Assembly (NCBI RefSeq): GCF_947498015.1
Contig: NZ_CANMIR010000003.1
Location: 248,001-312,000, forward strand
Source of the DNA: an uncultured Neptuniibacter sp.
GTDB taxonomy: Bacteria; Pseudomonadota; Gammaproteobacteria; Pseudomonadales; Balneatricaceae
Reading direction: 5' to 3'
Length of the DNA: 64,000 nucleotides
Position numbers and translations under genes: made by a program. Positions 1 to 7,910 of the stretch are shown here, one piece after another. Each line of letters starts with the position of its first letter. Positions within the stretch are counted from its first letter, which is position 1. Below the pieces are notes generated by a model, which saw only the letters and a list, made by a program, of their open reading frames with translations, was not told the DNA's origin and made no database searches.

Positions 1-731
1 TCCCCTAACTCCCGACCGCGAAGATAAATCTTTTGTTCCTCAATTCGTAATTCAGGAGGCCAATAAACACCAAAGTGTTTTTGATTCATATGCTGGTAAA
101 GCTTAGTTAGTTGTGGAGCACCACCAATTTCTCGAAAATGTCTAGATAAAAGAACTTCGAAAAAGGCTTCGGAAGGCACCATATCCAGTTTAAAGTCACT
201 CTCAGTGTGCATTTTTACTTTTTTCGATATACGACGAGAAATGGCACTAAGAGGCCCTTTATCACCGATTATAGTCAATAACTCACCATTGATTTTTTTT
301 GCCGCCCGAATTTCAAACTTTCGACGCTTAGAGTGAAAGACAATTCTGCTTAGGATGAAATCTTGCTTACGAGCTGAATAGCCAGCAAAAATGAACTCAC
401 AATCAGGCACTTCCAATGACGGATCCGCCGCATCGGAAACAAAACTGAGCGATTCGTTCAACATACGAATTATTTTATCGCGAACATCAATGAAATCTAT
501 CACCCGCTCTCGTAAGTTAATAAAAGACTCTACATAGGATGTGACTTGTGCGATAAGAGGATAACTCCAAGCTGTATCACCGGCAAAAGCGATTACAGCA
601 TCACTTCGACCTGTTCCAAATATCTTTGGGCCATAGTCCCAACACTTCCCGCCACTAAGCCTACTGTCTGACATTACCAACAGCTCGCGACCAGTTTTGG
701 TTTTCCTTGTCCACGAAACTACGACTGTCAT
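1..731 (-). CDS. Cassette protein, possible Ntn-hydrolase/proteasome-like, 3' end outside window
   Basis: The reading frame runs open from an ATG at 729-731 (reverse strand) to the window edge, giving at least 243 residues without a stop. The N-terminus starts MTVVVSW and continues with a SDSRLSGG stretch, a WDYGPKIF stretch and an AFAGDT stretch. This arrangement (short strand, D-x-R turn, then a strand with G-D) resembles Ntn-hydrolase fold proteins such as HslV/proteasome beta-like families, but I cannot confirm the fold or a nucleophile. It is the third cassette from the leader in array A. The upstream 43 bases separate it from the attC of the HEPN-like cassette. Function unknown. Confidence 0.6.
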   Translation of the reverse strand, partial: MTVVVSWTRKTKTGRELLVMSDSRLSGGKCWDYGPKIFGTGRSDAVIAFAGDTAWSYPLIAQVTSYVESFINLRERVIDFIDVRDKIIRMLNESLSFVSDAADPSLEVPDCEFIFAGYSARKQDFILSRIVFHSKRRKFEIRAAKKINGELLTIIGDKGPLSAISRRISKKVKMHTESDFKLDMVPSEAFFEVLLSRHFREIGGAPQLTKLYQHMNQKHFGVYWPPELRIEEQKIYLRGRELG

Positions 732-774
732 AGCTTTCCTTTTTAAATTTTAATGAATGACGAGAGTACCAGTA

Positions 775-836
775 GACTAACGCTTCTAGCAGAGGCGCTA
801 GTTTCGCTAACTTCCTGCTGACTTGGATTGTTAGGC
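775..836 (-). repeat. attC site (array A)
   Basis: About 62 bp between a GACTAAC and a GTTAGGC core, with imperfect internal complementarity (AGCAG...GCTAG against GCTAAC...CTGCT). It overlaps the stop codon of the 831-1394 gene, as attC sites often do. The GTTAGGC end fits the GTTRRRY consensus exactly; the other core deviates. Confidence 0.6.
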
Positions 837-1394
837 AAGATCACGAGCTGCCCCTTCTATTTCACGTACAACATAACCTGATATCCGGATAAACTCTCGT
901 GCAGAAGATGAATCTAAATCAAAGTCTGAAGCATGTGCCGCTTTGTTTCTTAGCAAACGTAATTCTTGGTATTGGGTCAATATATGCTCAATTGGACTAC
1001 GGATATTTGAAGGTAGTCTACGCAAGCCTTGATAGGAGTACTTCTTTTCTAAACCTGAGCTTACAAGGTAATTTTCGGTGGCTTTTTCTATCTTTATCCA
1101 AGCCTCCATTATTGCTGCGCGGGGCGAAACCTCTGCTAGCTCTGAAAGAGAGACCGTTTCGGGATTGGTAGTATCAACAGGCTCAGGCTCTATAATTTCT
1201 TCATCTGCAGGCCTAATATCTTCCAATGTTTCTCGAAACTCCGCTTCAAGATCTTTGTATTTGAAACGAGAAACTCGATCCAAAAGCTTTCCCACCGGCT
1301 TGCGTAATATGTAGATAAGCGAGCCAACTAGGATAGGCCATGCTAAGGAGTCTATGGCCGATGCTAAAAATTCAAGAAAATCCATTCTATGCAT
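831..1394 (-). CDS. Membrane-anchored cassette protein with HEPN-like C-terminal motif
   Basis: 187 residues. One hydrophobic segment lies near residues 15-30 and is followed by basic residues (RKPVGKLLDR), so the N-terminus is probably membrane-anchored with the rest cytoplasmic. An acidic, Pro-rich linker (residues 60-85) leads to a helical C-terminal domain carrying LLRNKAAH, an R-x4-H motif at residues 149-154. Similar ...RN..AH... motifs occur in HEPN-fold and DUF4145-type proteins; in HEPN RNases this motif is catalytic, but many such proteins are not nucleases. Cassette gene of array A, flanked by attC sites on both sides. Function unknown. Confidence 0.65.
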   Translation of the reverse strand: MHRMDFLEFLASAIDSLAWPILVGSLIYILRKPVGKLLDRVSRFKYKDLEAEFRETLEDIRPADEEIIEPEPVDTTNPETVSLSELAEVSPRAAIMEAWIKIEKATENYLVSSGLEKKYSYQGLRRLPSNIRSPIEHILTQYQELRLLRNKAAHASDFDLDSSSAREFIRISGYVVREIEGAARDLA

Positions 1395-1408
1395 CCATGT
1401 ATATGATT

Positions 1409-1489
1409 GCCTAACGCATGTGGCACGGGCAGACGCGCAGCGGCTGTCCTAGCCAGCTTTGCTGGCTGATGTGGCCACCCTTGTTATAC
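1409..1489 (-). repeat. attC site (array A)
   Basis: 81 bp from GCCTAAC (1409-1415, perfect RYYYAAC) to GTTATAC (1483-1489). The centre folds as AGCCAGC-TTT-GCTGGCT (1451-1467). It sits immediately downstream of the 1502-2134 gene and upstream of the 831-1394 gene. Confidence 0.75.
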
Positions 1490-1501
1490 GGAACCACTTT
1501 C

Positions 1502-2134
1502 TTACTCAGCAAGATAATTGATAACCCATACAAAATTTTGAATGACAACCCAGCCAATAAGGATAAAACCAATTACGTATGCAGACAGGCAGATAGTGAA
1601 AGAAATATTCCTCTCTTTGTCTGCTTTATGGTGAATATTCCAAAAAAGGCTTTGGGTAAATTCTTTCCCTTCTAAAACTTCAATATGACCGTCTTCCATT
1701 GCATACTCCATTGTTTCCCGGTAATCGCTGTAATCTAGGCCAATGTCATGTGCATAGTCCTTAAGGTGCCACTCAGGCTTGCCTTCTATCTCAAAGGAAG
1801 AATATGTAGGGTATTCTTTTATAATTCTCGGACATCGTGCTTGATAAATTAAGGTTGCCAAAGCAAACGATAACGCTGAAAAATAAAAAACCTGCCAAGA
1901 AAATGGTAGTGACAAATGAACTGCAAATTGATATTTGAAGATTTCCAATGTTGCAACATTATCTGCCAAGGATAATAACTTAACAGCTATTGGAACCAAG
2001 AATATCCAAATATACATAGAGGATATGAGCTTGATCCCCCTGATCTGATTAAGTTGAGACCAATTCAACTGTATATCTTTAGTTTTATTTTTAAAGTCTG
2101 AAACTAATTTTTTGTAAATCTTTGCTAAATCCAT
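1502..2134 (-). CDS. Cassette membrane protein of unknown function
   Basis: 210 residues; first cassette gene next to leader copy A, starting about 35 bases inside the cassette. Hydrophobic segments lie near residues 40-57, 78-95 and 182-203, so three membrane spans are likely. A soluble stretch between the second and third spans is rich in acidic and aromatic residues (around WHLKDYAHDIGLDYSDY). I do not recognise the family. Its first position means it would be the cassette most strongly transcribed from a promoter in the leader, if one is present there. Confidence 0.65.
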   Translation of the reverse strand: MDLAKIYKKLVSDFKNKTKDIQLNWSQLNQIRGIKLISSMYIWIFLVPIAVKLLSLADNVATLEIFKYQFAVHLSLPFSWQVFYFSALSFALATLIYQARCPRIIKEYPTYSSFEIEGKPEWHLKDYAHDIGLDYSDYRETMEYAMEDGHIEVLEGKEFTQSLFWNIHHKADKERNISFTICLSAYVIGFILIGWVVIQNFVWVINYLAE

Positions 2135-2167
2135 TTGAATTTTTCCCTGAACTCGAGCGTTAGATCG

Positions 2168-2391
2168 TATAACAGCTAAATATACGTCAGAGTGTCGTGT
2201 TTAATCACGACAACTTGACGTATATCTATTTTTGAAAAAAACAGGGATGGCGTGTATCTGTTTGATCTGCATCAGCTTTCCCTGCCTGAGGTTTTCTCCT
2301 CCATGGAGAAAAGTACAAATGTGTCCCTATATCCTGACATAAGCCTCAACAGGAGGAAACACTGTTTTTTCAAACAGCTTTTTAAGGGATG
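2168..2391 (-). repeat. attI/leader region, copy A (no integrase)
   Basis: Homologous to 32329-32549, which lies directly upstream of the integrase remnant. The first ~60 bases differ at about two positions and the rest is clearly related, up to the point where intI should start. Here the ATG-like position is followed within a few codons by TAG and no intI sequence is recognisable. The region contains a large dyad: ATATACGTCA and TGACGTATAT flank TGTCGTG and CACGACA around a six-base loop (2180-2226). Similarity to copy B begins exactly at the GTTAT (minus strand) where cassette sequence ends, as expected for an attI recombination point. Confidence 0.75.
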
Positions 2392-2487
2392 GAGGCTGAC
2401 GATCTATAGGTTGTGCTGTATCTATTGACCTATACGCCGCTTACAGAAAATAGAAGGTATTGTCTGCATTTCAAGAGTGGTTCAGGA

Positions 2488-3573
2488 TCAGCTATTTTTG
2501 TACTGGATGATAAACTCCACCAGCGACTCAGGCTGGTTAAGATCAAACTGGGGCAGATCCCGTGGCAGTTCGATCACGGTATCGGCGGCGATCGCGATGA
2601 TGTTCTCATCATTTTCACAAAGGAGTGGCTTACCTAACGAAGCACGATGCAGCTCTATTTTCGGAATGGCGTTATGCCGGAACCCCTCCACCAGTACCAG
2701 ATCCAGTAGTTCATGATCCATGCGGTTCAGCAGATGATTGAGTGAGGGCTGATCCCCCTGATCCTGTTCGACCATCAGTGCCCAGCGCTGCCCTGAGCTG
2801 ATCAGCATCTGATCGGCCCCGGCTTTACGCAACTCATAGCTGTCTTTACCCGGATGATCGATATCGAATTTATGGTGGGCATGTTTAATCACCCCAAGAC
2901 GGACCCCGCGCGATTTCAGGCGTGGAATCAGCTGTTTTAACAGGGTGGTTTTCCCTGTTCCGCTCCAGGCCGCAAAGCCCAACAGCTTTGGCATCTTCTG
3001 CAAGCCTGCCAGATCATCACGATGATTAACATTGGTGAACGCTTCGGGATGATCTGAGAAATCCACCTGGGTTACCCGGTGTTTGGCGTACCAGCGTTCA
3101 ACTTTACGCCCTCCCGCTGCAAGATCGGCTTTGACACTCTCCAGCAGATCCCGTTTGATCAGGGCAACCACCGATTGCAATCGCACACCGTCATGCGCAA
3201 CGGCGATATCGGCCCCCTCCTTTTCAGCCTGCTCTAACATCCGTTCTGCAAGGTTGCGCGGTAGATAGGGGCTATCACAGGGTACAAACAGACCCCAGGG
3301 ATCTGTCGCGTGCTGAAGCCCGGTGGCGATCCCCATCAGCGGCCCCTGATAGCCTGCATCAAGATCCGCGATGACCGGACAGCTCAGCGTACTGTATGCA
3401 TCCAGGCTTCGATTGGCGTTGATCAGAACACGGGGGACCTGCGGTGAGATGATATCCTGTACATGACGTATCAATGGTTTTCCATTCAACTCCATCCAGC
3501 CTTTATCAACCCCTCCCATCCTGCGGGCCTGACCGCCGGCAAGGATGACAGCTGTTATCTCAGGGTTCTGCAT
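2488..3573 (-). CDS. mobA: Molybdenum cofactor guanylyltransferase MobA fused to MobB
   Basis: 361 residues with two domains. Residues 1-190 are MobA: ILAGGQARRMGG loop at 9-21, a lysine-containing DKGW, and VPCDSPYLP at 98-105 with the metal-binding Asp. MobA transfers GMP from GTP to molybdopterin, making the MGD cofactor. Residues 195-361 are MobB, a GTP-binding protein with P-loop WSGTGKTT at 203-210 and a later LVEGF motif. MobA and MobB are usually separate genes, although natural fusions are known. Cytoplasmic. The gene stands alone, with the integron leader on its 3' side and an Lrp gene behind it in the same direction. Confidence 0.93.
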   Translation of the reverse strand: MQNPEITAVILAGGQARRMGGVDKGWMELNGKPLIRHVQDIISPQVPRVLINANRSLDAYSTLSCPVIADLDAGYQGPLMGIATGLQHATDPWGLFVPCDSPYLPRNLAERMLEQAEKEGADIAVAHDGVRLQSVVALIKRDLLESVKADLAAGGRKVERWYAKHRVTQVDFSDHPEAFTNVNHRDDLAGLQKMPKLLGFAAWSGTGKTTLLKQLIPRLKSRGVRLGVIKHAHHKFDIDHPGKDSYELRKAGADQMLISSGQRWALMVEQDQGDQPSLNHLLNRMDHELLDLVLVEGFRHNAIPKIELHRASLGKPLLCENDENIIAIAADTVIELPRDLPQFDLNQPESLVEFIIQYKNS

Positions 3574-3632
3574 GGTTTACCTCGTTCACAGATGGGGGAT
3601 GCCTCGCCCCCTGACACTCTCAGTTTAGTGGA

Positions 3633-4100
3633 TCACAGATGCTCAACATCGACGGCAGTCGAGAATTTATTCCGTCGTAGTGAGATTAATGATCTGAATT
3701 TTCGCAAATGGGTATCGCTGGCCAGATCACGGCGTGCAAACGCTTCATAGGATTCGATATCGGTGACCATAATCACCAGGACAAAATCAACATCACCGGT
3801 CACCTGATAACACTGCGTGACCTCGGGCGCGTTCTGCATCTTACGCATAAATCGGTCATGGACATCGATCGAATCCCGGGTCATCTCAACCTCAACAATA
3901 ATATTCAGCATCCTGCCGATCACCCGGGGATTCACCAGCGACACGTCCGCCATGATCACCCCCTCATCGCGCAACCGTCGGACACGGCGCAGACAGGCAG
4001 GCGGCGACAAGCCAACCTCCCCTGCCAACTGCTGGTTGCTGATGCGGTTATCCTGCTGAAGACAGCGCAGAATATGTTTATCGATCCGGTCAATATCCAT
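3633..4100 (-). CDS. Lrp/AsnC family transcriptional regulator
   Basis: 155 residues. N-terminal winged helix-turn-helix (DRIDKHILRCLQQDNRISNQQLA, then LSPPACLRRVRRL at about 32-44), followed by a RAM ligand-binding domain with the VTGDVDFVL turn near residues 101-109. These proteins bind amino acids or related small molecules and form octamers. It is transcribed away from the 4259 membrane-protein gene across a 158-base AT-rich spacer, so that gene and itself are the likely targets. Confidence 0.95.
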   Translation of the reverse strand: MDIDRIDKHILRCLQQDNRISNQQLAGEVGLSPPACLRRVRRLRDEGVIMADVSLVNPRVIGRMLNIIVEVEMTRDSIDVHDRFMRKMQNAPEVTQCYQVTGDVDFVLVIMVTDIESYEAFARRDLASDTHLRKFRSLISLRRNKFSTAVDVEHL

Positions 4101-4258
4101 AATTTAATATTATTCCGTAAAAATCCCACTAGACGTAATTTAATTAAATTATGCACAGATAAATTAAATTTATAAAACAGAAATACACTTTAAATCTAAT
4201 CCAGTTAATGCCATATAAACTAAACTACCCGGTCTGAATTAACTGCTTCCGGCCACTG
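4101..4258. promoter_or_regulatory. AT-rich divergent promoter region, likely Lrp target
   Basis: The spacer between the divergent Lrp gene and the nucleoside-recognition gene is strongly AT-rich at 4101-4190, with repeated TTTAATTAAATT-like stretches (4138-4149 and nearby). Lrp-family regulators commonly bind AT-rich sites next to their own gene. No exact operator can be defined by eye. Confidence 0.4.
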
Positions 4259-5275
4259 ATGAACTCTCCACATCTGTTACAGCATCTGTTCAAGAGCACT
4301 CTGCCAGAGCTTGGCAGAGAGATCTTCGATGTCTGCATCCTGCTGTTTCGCTTAACCATACCGATCATTGTGGTGGTTAAACTGCTTGAGGAGCTGGGGG
4401 CGATCCCCTATATCAGCGCAGTGCTAGCGCCGTTGATGACACTGGTCGGCCTACCCGAATCGATGGGTGTTGTCTGGACGACCACGATGCTCACCAACAT
4501 CTATGCAGGGATGGTGATCTTCTTTCAATCACCCGAAGCACAACAGCTCAGCATTGCGCAGGTCACGGTATTGAGCAGTATGCTGCTGATCGCACACAGT
4601 TTGCCGCTTGAGTTGAGAATCACGCAACGCGCTGGGGTAAGGCTGCTGTTTGCGCTTGGTCTTAGAATCGGTTCAGCCCTGCTTTTGGGTATGGCTCTAC
4701 ACTATATCTATTCCGCAGGCGGATGGCTAAACACGCCGGTTACGCTTCTGTGGCAGCCTGAGATGCCTGATGAAGAATCTCTCTGGCAGTGGGGTCTGAC
4801 GCAGCTTAAAAGCCTTGGTATGATCGTGCTCGTTGTTAGCGCACTACTCAGCCTGCTTCGTCTGCTACGCTGGCTCCATATTGAACGGCTGATGATCTGG
4901 TTGCTGCAGCCCTTCCTGAAATTGATGGGGATCTCCCCTCAAGCGACCTCACTGACAATCATCGGTGTCACACTGGGGCTCTCCTTTGGGGGTGGACTCC
5001 TGATCCGTGAGGCTGAAAGTGGGCGGGTCAGCGCGAAGGACTGTTTCTCTGCGCTCTGCCTGCTGAGCCTCTGCCACAGCATCATCGAGGACACGCTACT
5101 GGTGCTGACCATGGGTGCAGATCTCTCTGGTGTTTTATGGGCTCGACTGGTTTTCAGTGTACTCTTTGTCTCCCTGTTGACCCGCTTAGTCAGCCGGATT
5201 AGCCCAGCGATTCAGCACGCCTATCTTTTTCATGATGTGTCACGCATATCAGTACCCTCTCAGGAGCCCCGCTAG
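4259..5275 (+). CDS. Nucleoside-recognition (Gate) domain membrane protein
   Basis: 338 residues, mostly hydrophobic, with about 8-9 membrane spans. Two related halves each carry a Gly-rich gate region (around LVGLPESMGVVWTTTMLTN at residues 61-79 and TLGLSFGGGLLIREAESG further on), as in the nucleoside-recognition/SpmA-like family. Members are thought to be transporters, but their substrates are mostly unknown. The gene ends one base before the rarD start, so the two form an operon driven from the Lrp-controlled spacer. Confidence 0.75.
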   Translation: MNSPHLLQHLFKSTLPELGREIFDVCILLFRLTIPIIVVVKLLEELGAIPYISAVLAPLMTLVGLPESMGVVWTTTMLTNIYAGMVIFFQSPEAQQLSIAQVTVLSSMLLIAHSLPLELRITQRAGVRLLFALGLRIGSALLLGMALHYIYSAGGWLNTPVTLLWQPEMPDEESLWQWGLTQLKSLGMIVLVVSALLSLLRLLRWLHIERLMIWLLQPFLKLMGISPQATSLTIIGVTLGLSFGGGLLIREAESGRVSAKDCFSALCLLSLCHSIIEDTLLVLTMGADLSGVLWARLVFSVLFVSLLTRLVSRISPAIQHAYLFHDVSRISVPSQEPR

Positions 5276-6187
5276 ATGATCAACCTGAAACCCGAATCTG
5301 AACATACCAAAGGGGTTTACTTTGCACTGGCCGCGTTTCTTATGTGGGGGTTGGTGCCGGTCTATTTCAAATCAGTTGAACATATTACTGCGCTGGAAGT
5401 GGTGGCTCACCGGATCCTCTGGTCCTGTGTATTTCTGGGTGCTTTTATTGTTGTGACACGCCGCCTCGATGACATTATCAAGCTCAGCCGCAGCCCCAGA
5501 ATCATCTACGGCTTAGGGCTTTCAGCACTGGTGATATCGATCAACTGGCTGGTCTTTATCTGGGCTGTCTCTCAGGATCGAATTATAGAAACCACATTAG
5601 GGTATTTTATTAACCCATTGATAAACATACTTTTTGGAATGATTATTTTCAAAGAACGGCTACGGATCGGGCAATGGATCGCGGTTGCTCTCGCCGCAGT
5701 CGGTGTGCTCTATCAAGTTGTGATACTCGGTCAACTTCCCTGGGTTGCTCTAGTACTGGCATGCAGTTTTGCGATCTACGGTGTGCTACGTAAAAAGATC
5801 CCGGTCGATTCAATCAGTGGCTTATTTGTTGAAACGCTCTGGCTGCTACCAGCTGCGCTGATCTATTTTGGCTGGCTGATCTGGAGCGGCAGTTTGCAGT
5901 TTATAACTGAAGGGAGCAACACCACCCTGCTGCTGCTCAGTGCCGGTCTGGTCACCAGTCTTCCGCTGATGGCTTTTGCCTCCGGTGCTCGCCGCCTGAG
6001 CCTGACGCTGGTGGGGTTACTTCAGTATATCGGCCCAAGTATCGCCTTTCTGATTGCGGTCTTCTACTACAACGAACCGATGGATATTCATCGCCTGACG
6101 GCGTTTCTAATTATCTGGACCGCGCTGGTTATCTTCAGCGCTGAAGGTTTAATTCAGCAAAAACGCAGTCATATAGCACCCGCCTGA
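5276..6187 (+). CDS. rarD: EamA family permease RarD
   Basis: 303 residues, ten predicted membrane spans in two EamA repeats. It starts with the RarD-typical KGVYFALAAFLMWGLVPVYFK and contains HRILWSCVFL and a second-repeat RKKIPVDSISGLFVETLWLLP. RarD proteins are inner-membrane drug/metabolite transporters first noted for chloramphenicol sensitivity; the natural substrate is unclear. The ATG follows the previous stop directly, so translation is probably coupled. Confidence 0.92.
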   Translation: MINLKPESEHTKGVYFALAAFLMWGLVPVYFKSVEHITALEVVAHRILWSCVFLGAFIVVTRRLDDIIKLSRSPRIIYGLGLSALVISINWLVFIWAVSQDRIIETTLGYFINPLINILFGMIIFKERLRIGQWIAVALAAVGVLYQVVILGQLPWVALVLACSFAIYGVLRKKIPVDSISGLFVETLWLLPAALIYFGWLIWSGSLQFITEGSNTTLLLLSAGLVTSLPLMAFASGARRLSLTLVGLLQYIGPSIAFLIAVFYYNEPMDIHRLTAFLIIWTALVIFSAEGLIQQKRSHIAPA

Positions 6188-6300
6188 GCGATCCGGATTC
6201 GACTTCAGACTGAAATCCAATGCTCAGACAGGTCAGAGTCTACCCATTGCCTTAAAACCAAAGTAAAGTTCACGCCGGATAAATTCAGTTTGGGCAGACT

Positions 6301-7110
6301 ATGAACTTTCAATCGCTACAAGACCGTTTTTATGCGGTGCGTAACAATCGTATTTTTGAGTTTTTTGTTGTCGGGGTGATTCTCTTTTCTGCGCTGGTGA
6401 TCGGCGCTAAAACCTACGACATCCCTGATCATGTTCTCGCAATGATCGGCTGGCTTGATACCGGTATCACCCTGTTCTTTCTGATTGAGATCACGATCCG
6501 TTTTATCGGTGAGCCGGATAAGCGCAACTTCTTTAAAAACGCATGGAACATCTTTGACACGCTGATTGTTGTGGTCAGTCTGATCCCTATACAGGACAGC
6601 GAGATGGCGCTGATCGGTCGCCTGATACGTATCTTCCGTGTGTTGCGTATGGTCTCGATTGTGCCCGAACTGCGCCTGCTGCTGAACTCGCTGATCAAAG
6701 CCCTGCCGCAACTAGGCTATGTGATTCTGCTGATGTTTATCATCTTCTATATCTATGCAGCGATCGGAGCGTCTTTCTTCGTTGATATCAATGAAACGCT
6801 GTGGGGTGATATCTCCATCGCCATGCTGACCCTCTTCAGGGTGATGACGTTCGAAGACTGGACGGACGTGATGTATGAAACCATGACGGTCTATCCATTT
6901 AGCTGGATCTACTACCTCACCTTCATCTTCCTGACGACATTCGCCTTCCTCAATATGGTGATCGGTATCGTGGTCAATGTGATGGAGAATGAACACGCTG
7001 AGGAGGAGAAAGAGCGTGCCATTGCCGAGGGTGATCTGACACTGGAGGATCTGTCACAGCAGATCAATGAACTCAAAGCGATTATCGAAGCTCAGCAGAA
7101 AGAGCGATAG
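6301..7110 (+). CDS. Voltage-gated cation channel, NaChBac family, acidic filter
   Basis: 269 residues, the usual size for a one-domain bacterial channel that forms tetramers. S1 to S3 span residues 18-97. S4 is RLIRIFRVLRMV with Arg at 107, 110, 113 and 116, spaced by three. S5 is about 135-160, the pore helix and filter TFEDWTD lie at 183-189, and S6 is about 203-228. The C-terminus ends in a short coiled coil (LEDLSQQINELKAIIE), as in NaChBac and NavMs. The filter carries acids at the positions that make the engineered channel CavAb calcium-selective (TLDDWSD), against TLESW in sodium channels. Calcium permeability is therefore inferred, not shown. Confidence 0.93.
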   Translation: MNFQSLQDRFYAVRNNRIFEFFVVGVILFSALVIGAKTYDIPDHVLAMIGWLDTGITLFFLIEITIRFIGEPDKRNFFKNAWNIFDTLIVVVSLIPIQDSEMALIGRLIRIFRVLRMVSIVPELRLLLNSLIKALPQLGYVILLMFIIFYIYAAIGASFFVDINETLWGDISIAMLTLFRVMTFEDWTDVMYETMTVYPFSWIYYLTFIFLTTFAFLNMVIGIVVNVMENEHAEEEKERAIAEGDLTLEDLSQQINELKAIIEAQQKER

Positions 7111-7119
7111 AATAAATCT

Positions 7120-7148
7120 GAGGGCGGATACGATGTTTATTCGCCCTC
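7120..7148. terminator. Hairpin between convergent genes
   Basis: GAGGGCG and CGCCCTC pair across a 15-base loop between the channel gene and the convergent small Cys-rich gene, whose stop codon it overlaps. There is no strong T-run, so terminator function is a guess. Confidence 0.35.
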
Positions 7149-7340
7149 GATCACGATCTCGACATCAAACAGATCATGATTAAGAGCTTCAGACCGGCAG
7201 AACAGCGTATCGCAGATACGGCACCAATCTTTATTATTGGCATCCCCTATCTGTTCAAGTGTTTCGACAATCTGCTGACGATCATTTCGATCAAGTAGCT
7301 TGATACAATCCTGACAATGCTTATCCCTAGCCAAACCCAT
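7137..7340 (-). CDS. Small Cys-rich protein, possible metal-binding
   Basis: 67 residues from the ATG at 7340, which has a good ribosome site (AAAGGAAG) five to eight bases upstream; a longer in-frame start at 7412 lacks one. A CQDC pair and a later WCRICDTLFC stretch give five cysteines in total, which would suit a zinc or iron site. The C-terminus is acidic (DVEIVIEGE). It follows the YkgJ gene on the same strand with an 83-base gap. Unknown function. Confidence 0.6.
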   Translation of the reverse strand: MGLARDKHCQDCIKLLDRNDRQQIVETLEQIGDANNKDWCRICDTLFCRSEALNHDLFDVEIVIEGE

Positions 7341-7423
7341 CTTCCTTTGATGATTTTCAGACCTGTTTTGAGAGCATTCGATTAAAACAAAAGTCGCATG
7401 AGTTTGCAGCAAAAAAAGTGGGG

Positions 7424-7813
7424 TTATTTAGGCTGGTAGGCGCAGAAGCCGGGTTTTGGGCCGACCTTTGGGTGATTACGACAGGTATCAGGGCGCTGCT
7501 CATAGATCGTACACAGGCGTGTCTTCTGATCCAGATAGATACAATCATCATTAGCATAGCGAGAGAGCGTATAGATCTCGCTCTTATGATTGAAATGACC
7601 GACCACCCCTGCTTTCATCAACCGTTTCGCTAAGCGCTTAGCAGGTTCATCCGCTTCAAACTGATCAACCACTCCCATACGCACCAGATCTTTAAAGCGC
7701 ACTTCTACCGGCAGGCTACAGCAGGTGCCCCGGCAACTCTCGCAGTAACGGCTTTTATATTTAACCCAGGTACTCAGGTTATCGATATTGGCAGCAGGGA
7801 TCGGTTTACTCAT
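7424..7813 (-). CDS. YkgJ family cysteine cluster protein
   Basis: 129 residues. Cysteines are arranged as YCESCRGTCCSLP (residues 24-36), DDCIYLD, CTIYEQRPDTCRNHP and a final FCAY, matching the CxxCx(3-4)CC...C pattern of YkgJ/Fli B-like proteins predicted to bind zinc or iron-sulfur. Role unknown in the family. It runs toward and in the same direction as the small Cys-rich gene at 7137-7340, and divergent from the lipoate ligase-like gene. Confidence 0.88.
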   Translation of the reverse strand: MSKPIPAANIDNLSTWVKYKSRYCESCRGTCCSLPVEVRFKDLVRMGVVDQFEADEPAKRLAKRLMKAGVVGHFNHKSEIYTLSRYANDDCIYLDQKTRLCTIYEQRPDTCRNHPKVGPKPGFCAYQPK

Positions 7814-7910
7814 GGTCTCACAGGGGTTCTGGAAATTAGCGAGCTGGAAATCAGGCCGCGATCATAGCATCATTTACCGAGGGAACAAGCCCCGTAATAC
7901 TGAGCGGATT

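Larger units (their letters stand above)
1..2391 (-). mobile_element. Integron cassette array A (left part outside window)
   Basis: Three minus-strand genes (1-731, 831-1394, 1502-2134) are each separated by short imperfect palindromes bounded by YAAC-type and GTTRRRY-type core sites (775-836, 1409-1489). The array ends at the right in a leader (2168-2391) that is homologous to the one in front of the integrase remnant at 32553. The genes are AT-richer than the mobAB gene that follows. Array geometry, orientation and attC-like spacers support an integron; no integrase remains next to this copy. Confidence 0.75.

Noticed and set aside
899..1314. Plus-strand frames inside the HEPN-like cassette gene
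   Set aside because: Composition and lack of ribosome sites mark them as shadows of the minus-strand gene.
2178..2227. The leader dyad as a rho-independent terminator
   Set aside because: No T-run on either side, an AT-rich stem, and conservation in both leaders favours another role.
2336..2487. Possible intI remnant after leader copy A
   Set aside because: The ATG-like position is followed by a stop within seven codons and no IntI residues can be read in any frame up to mobAB.
7788..7910. Longer start of the lipoate ligase-like protein at 7788
   Set aside because: It overlaps the divergent YkgJ gene and the added residues do not match the family.
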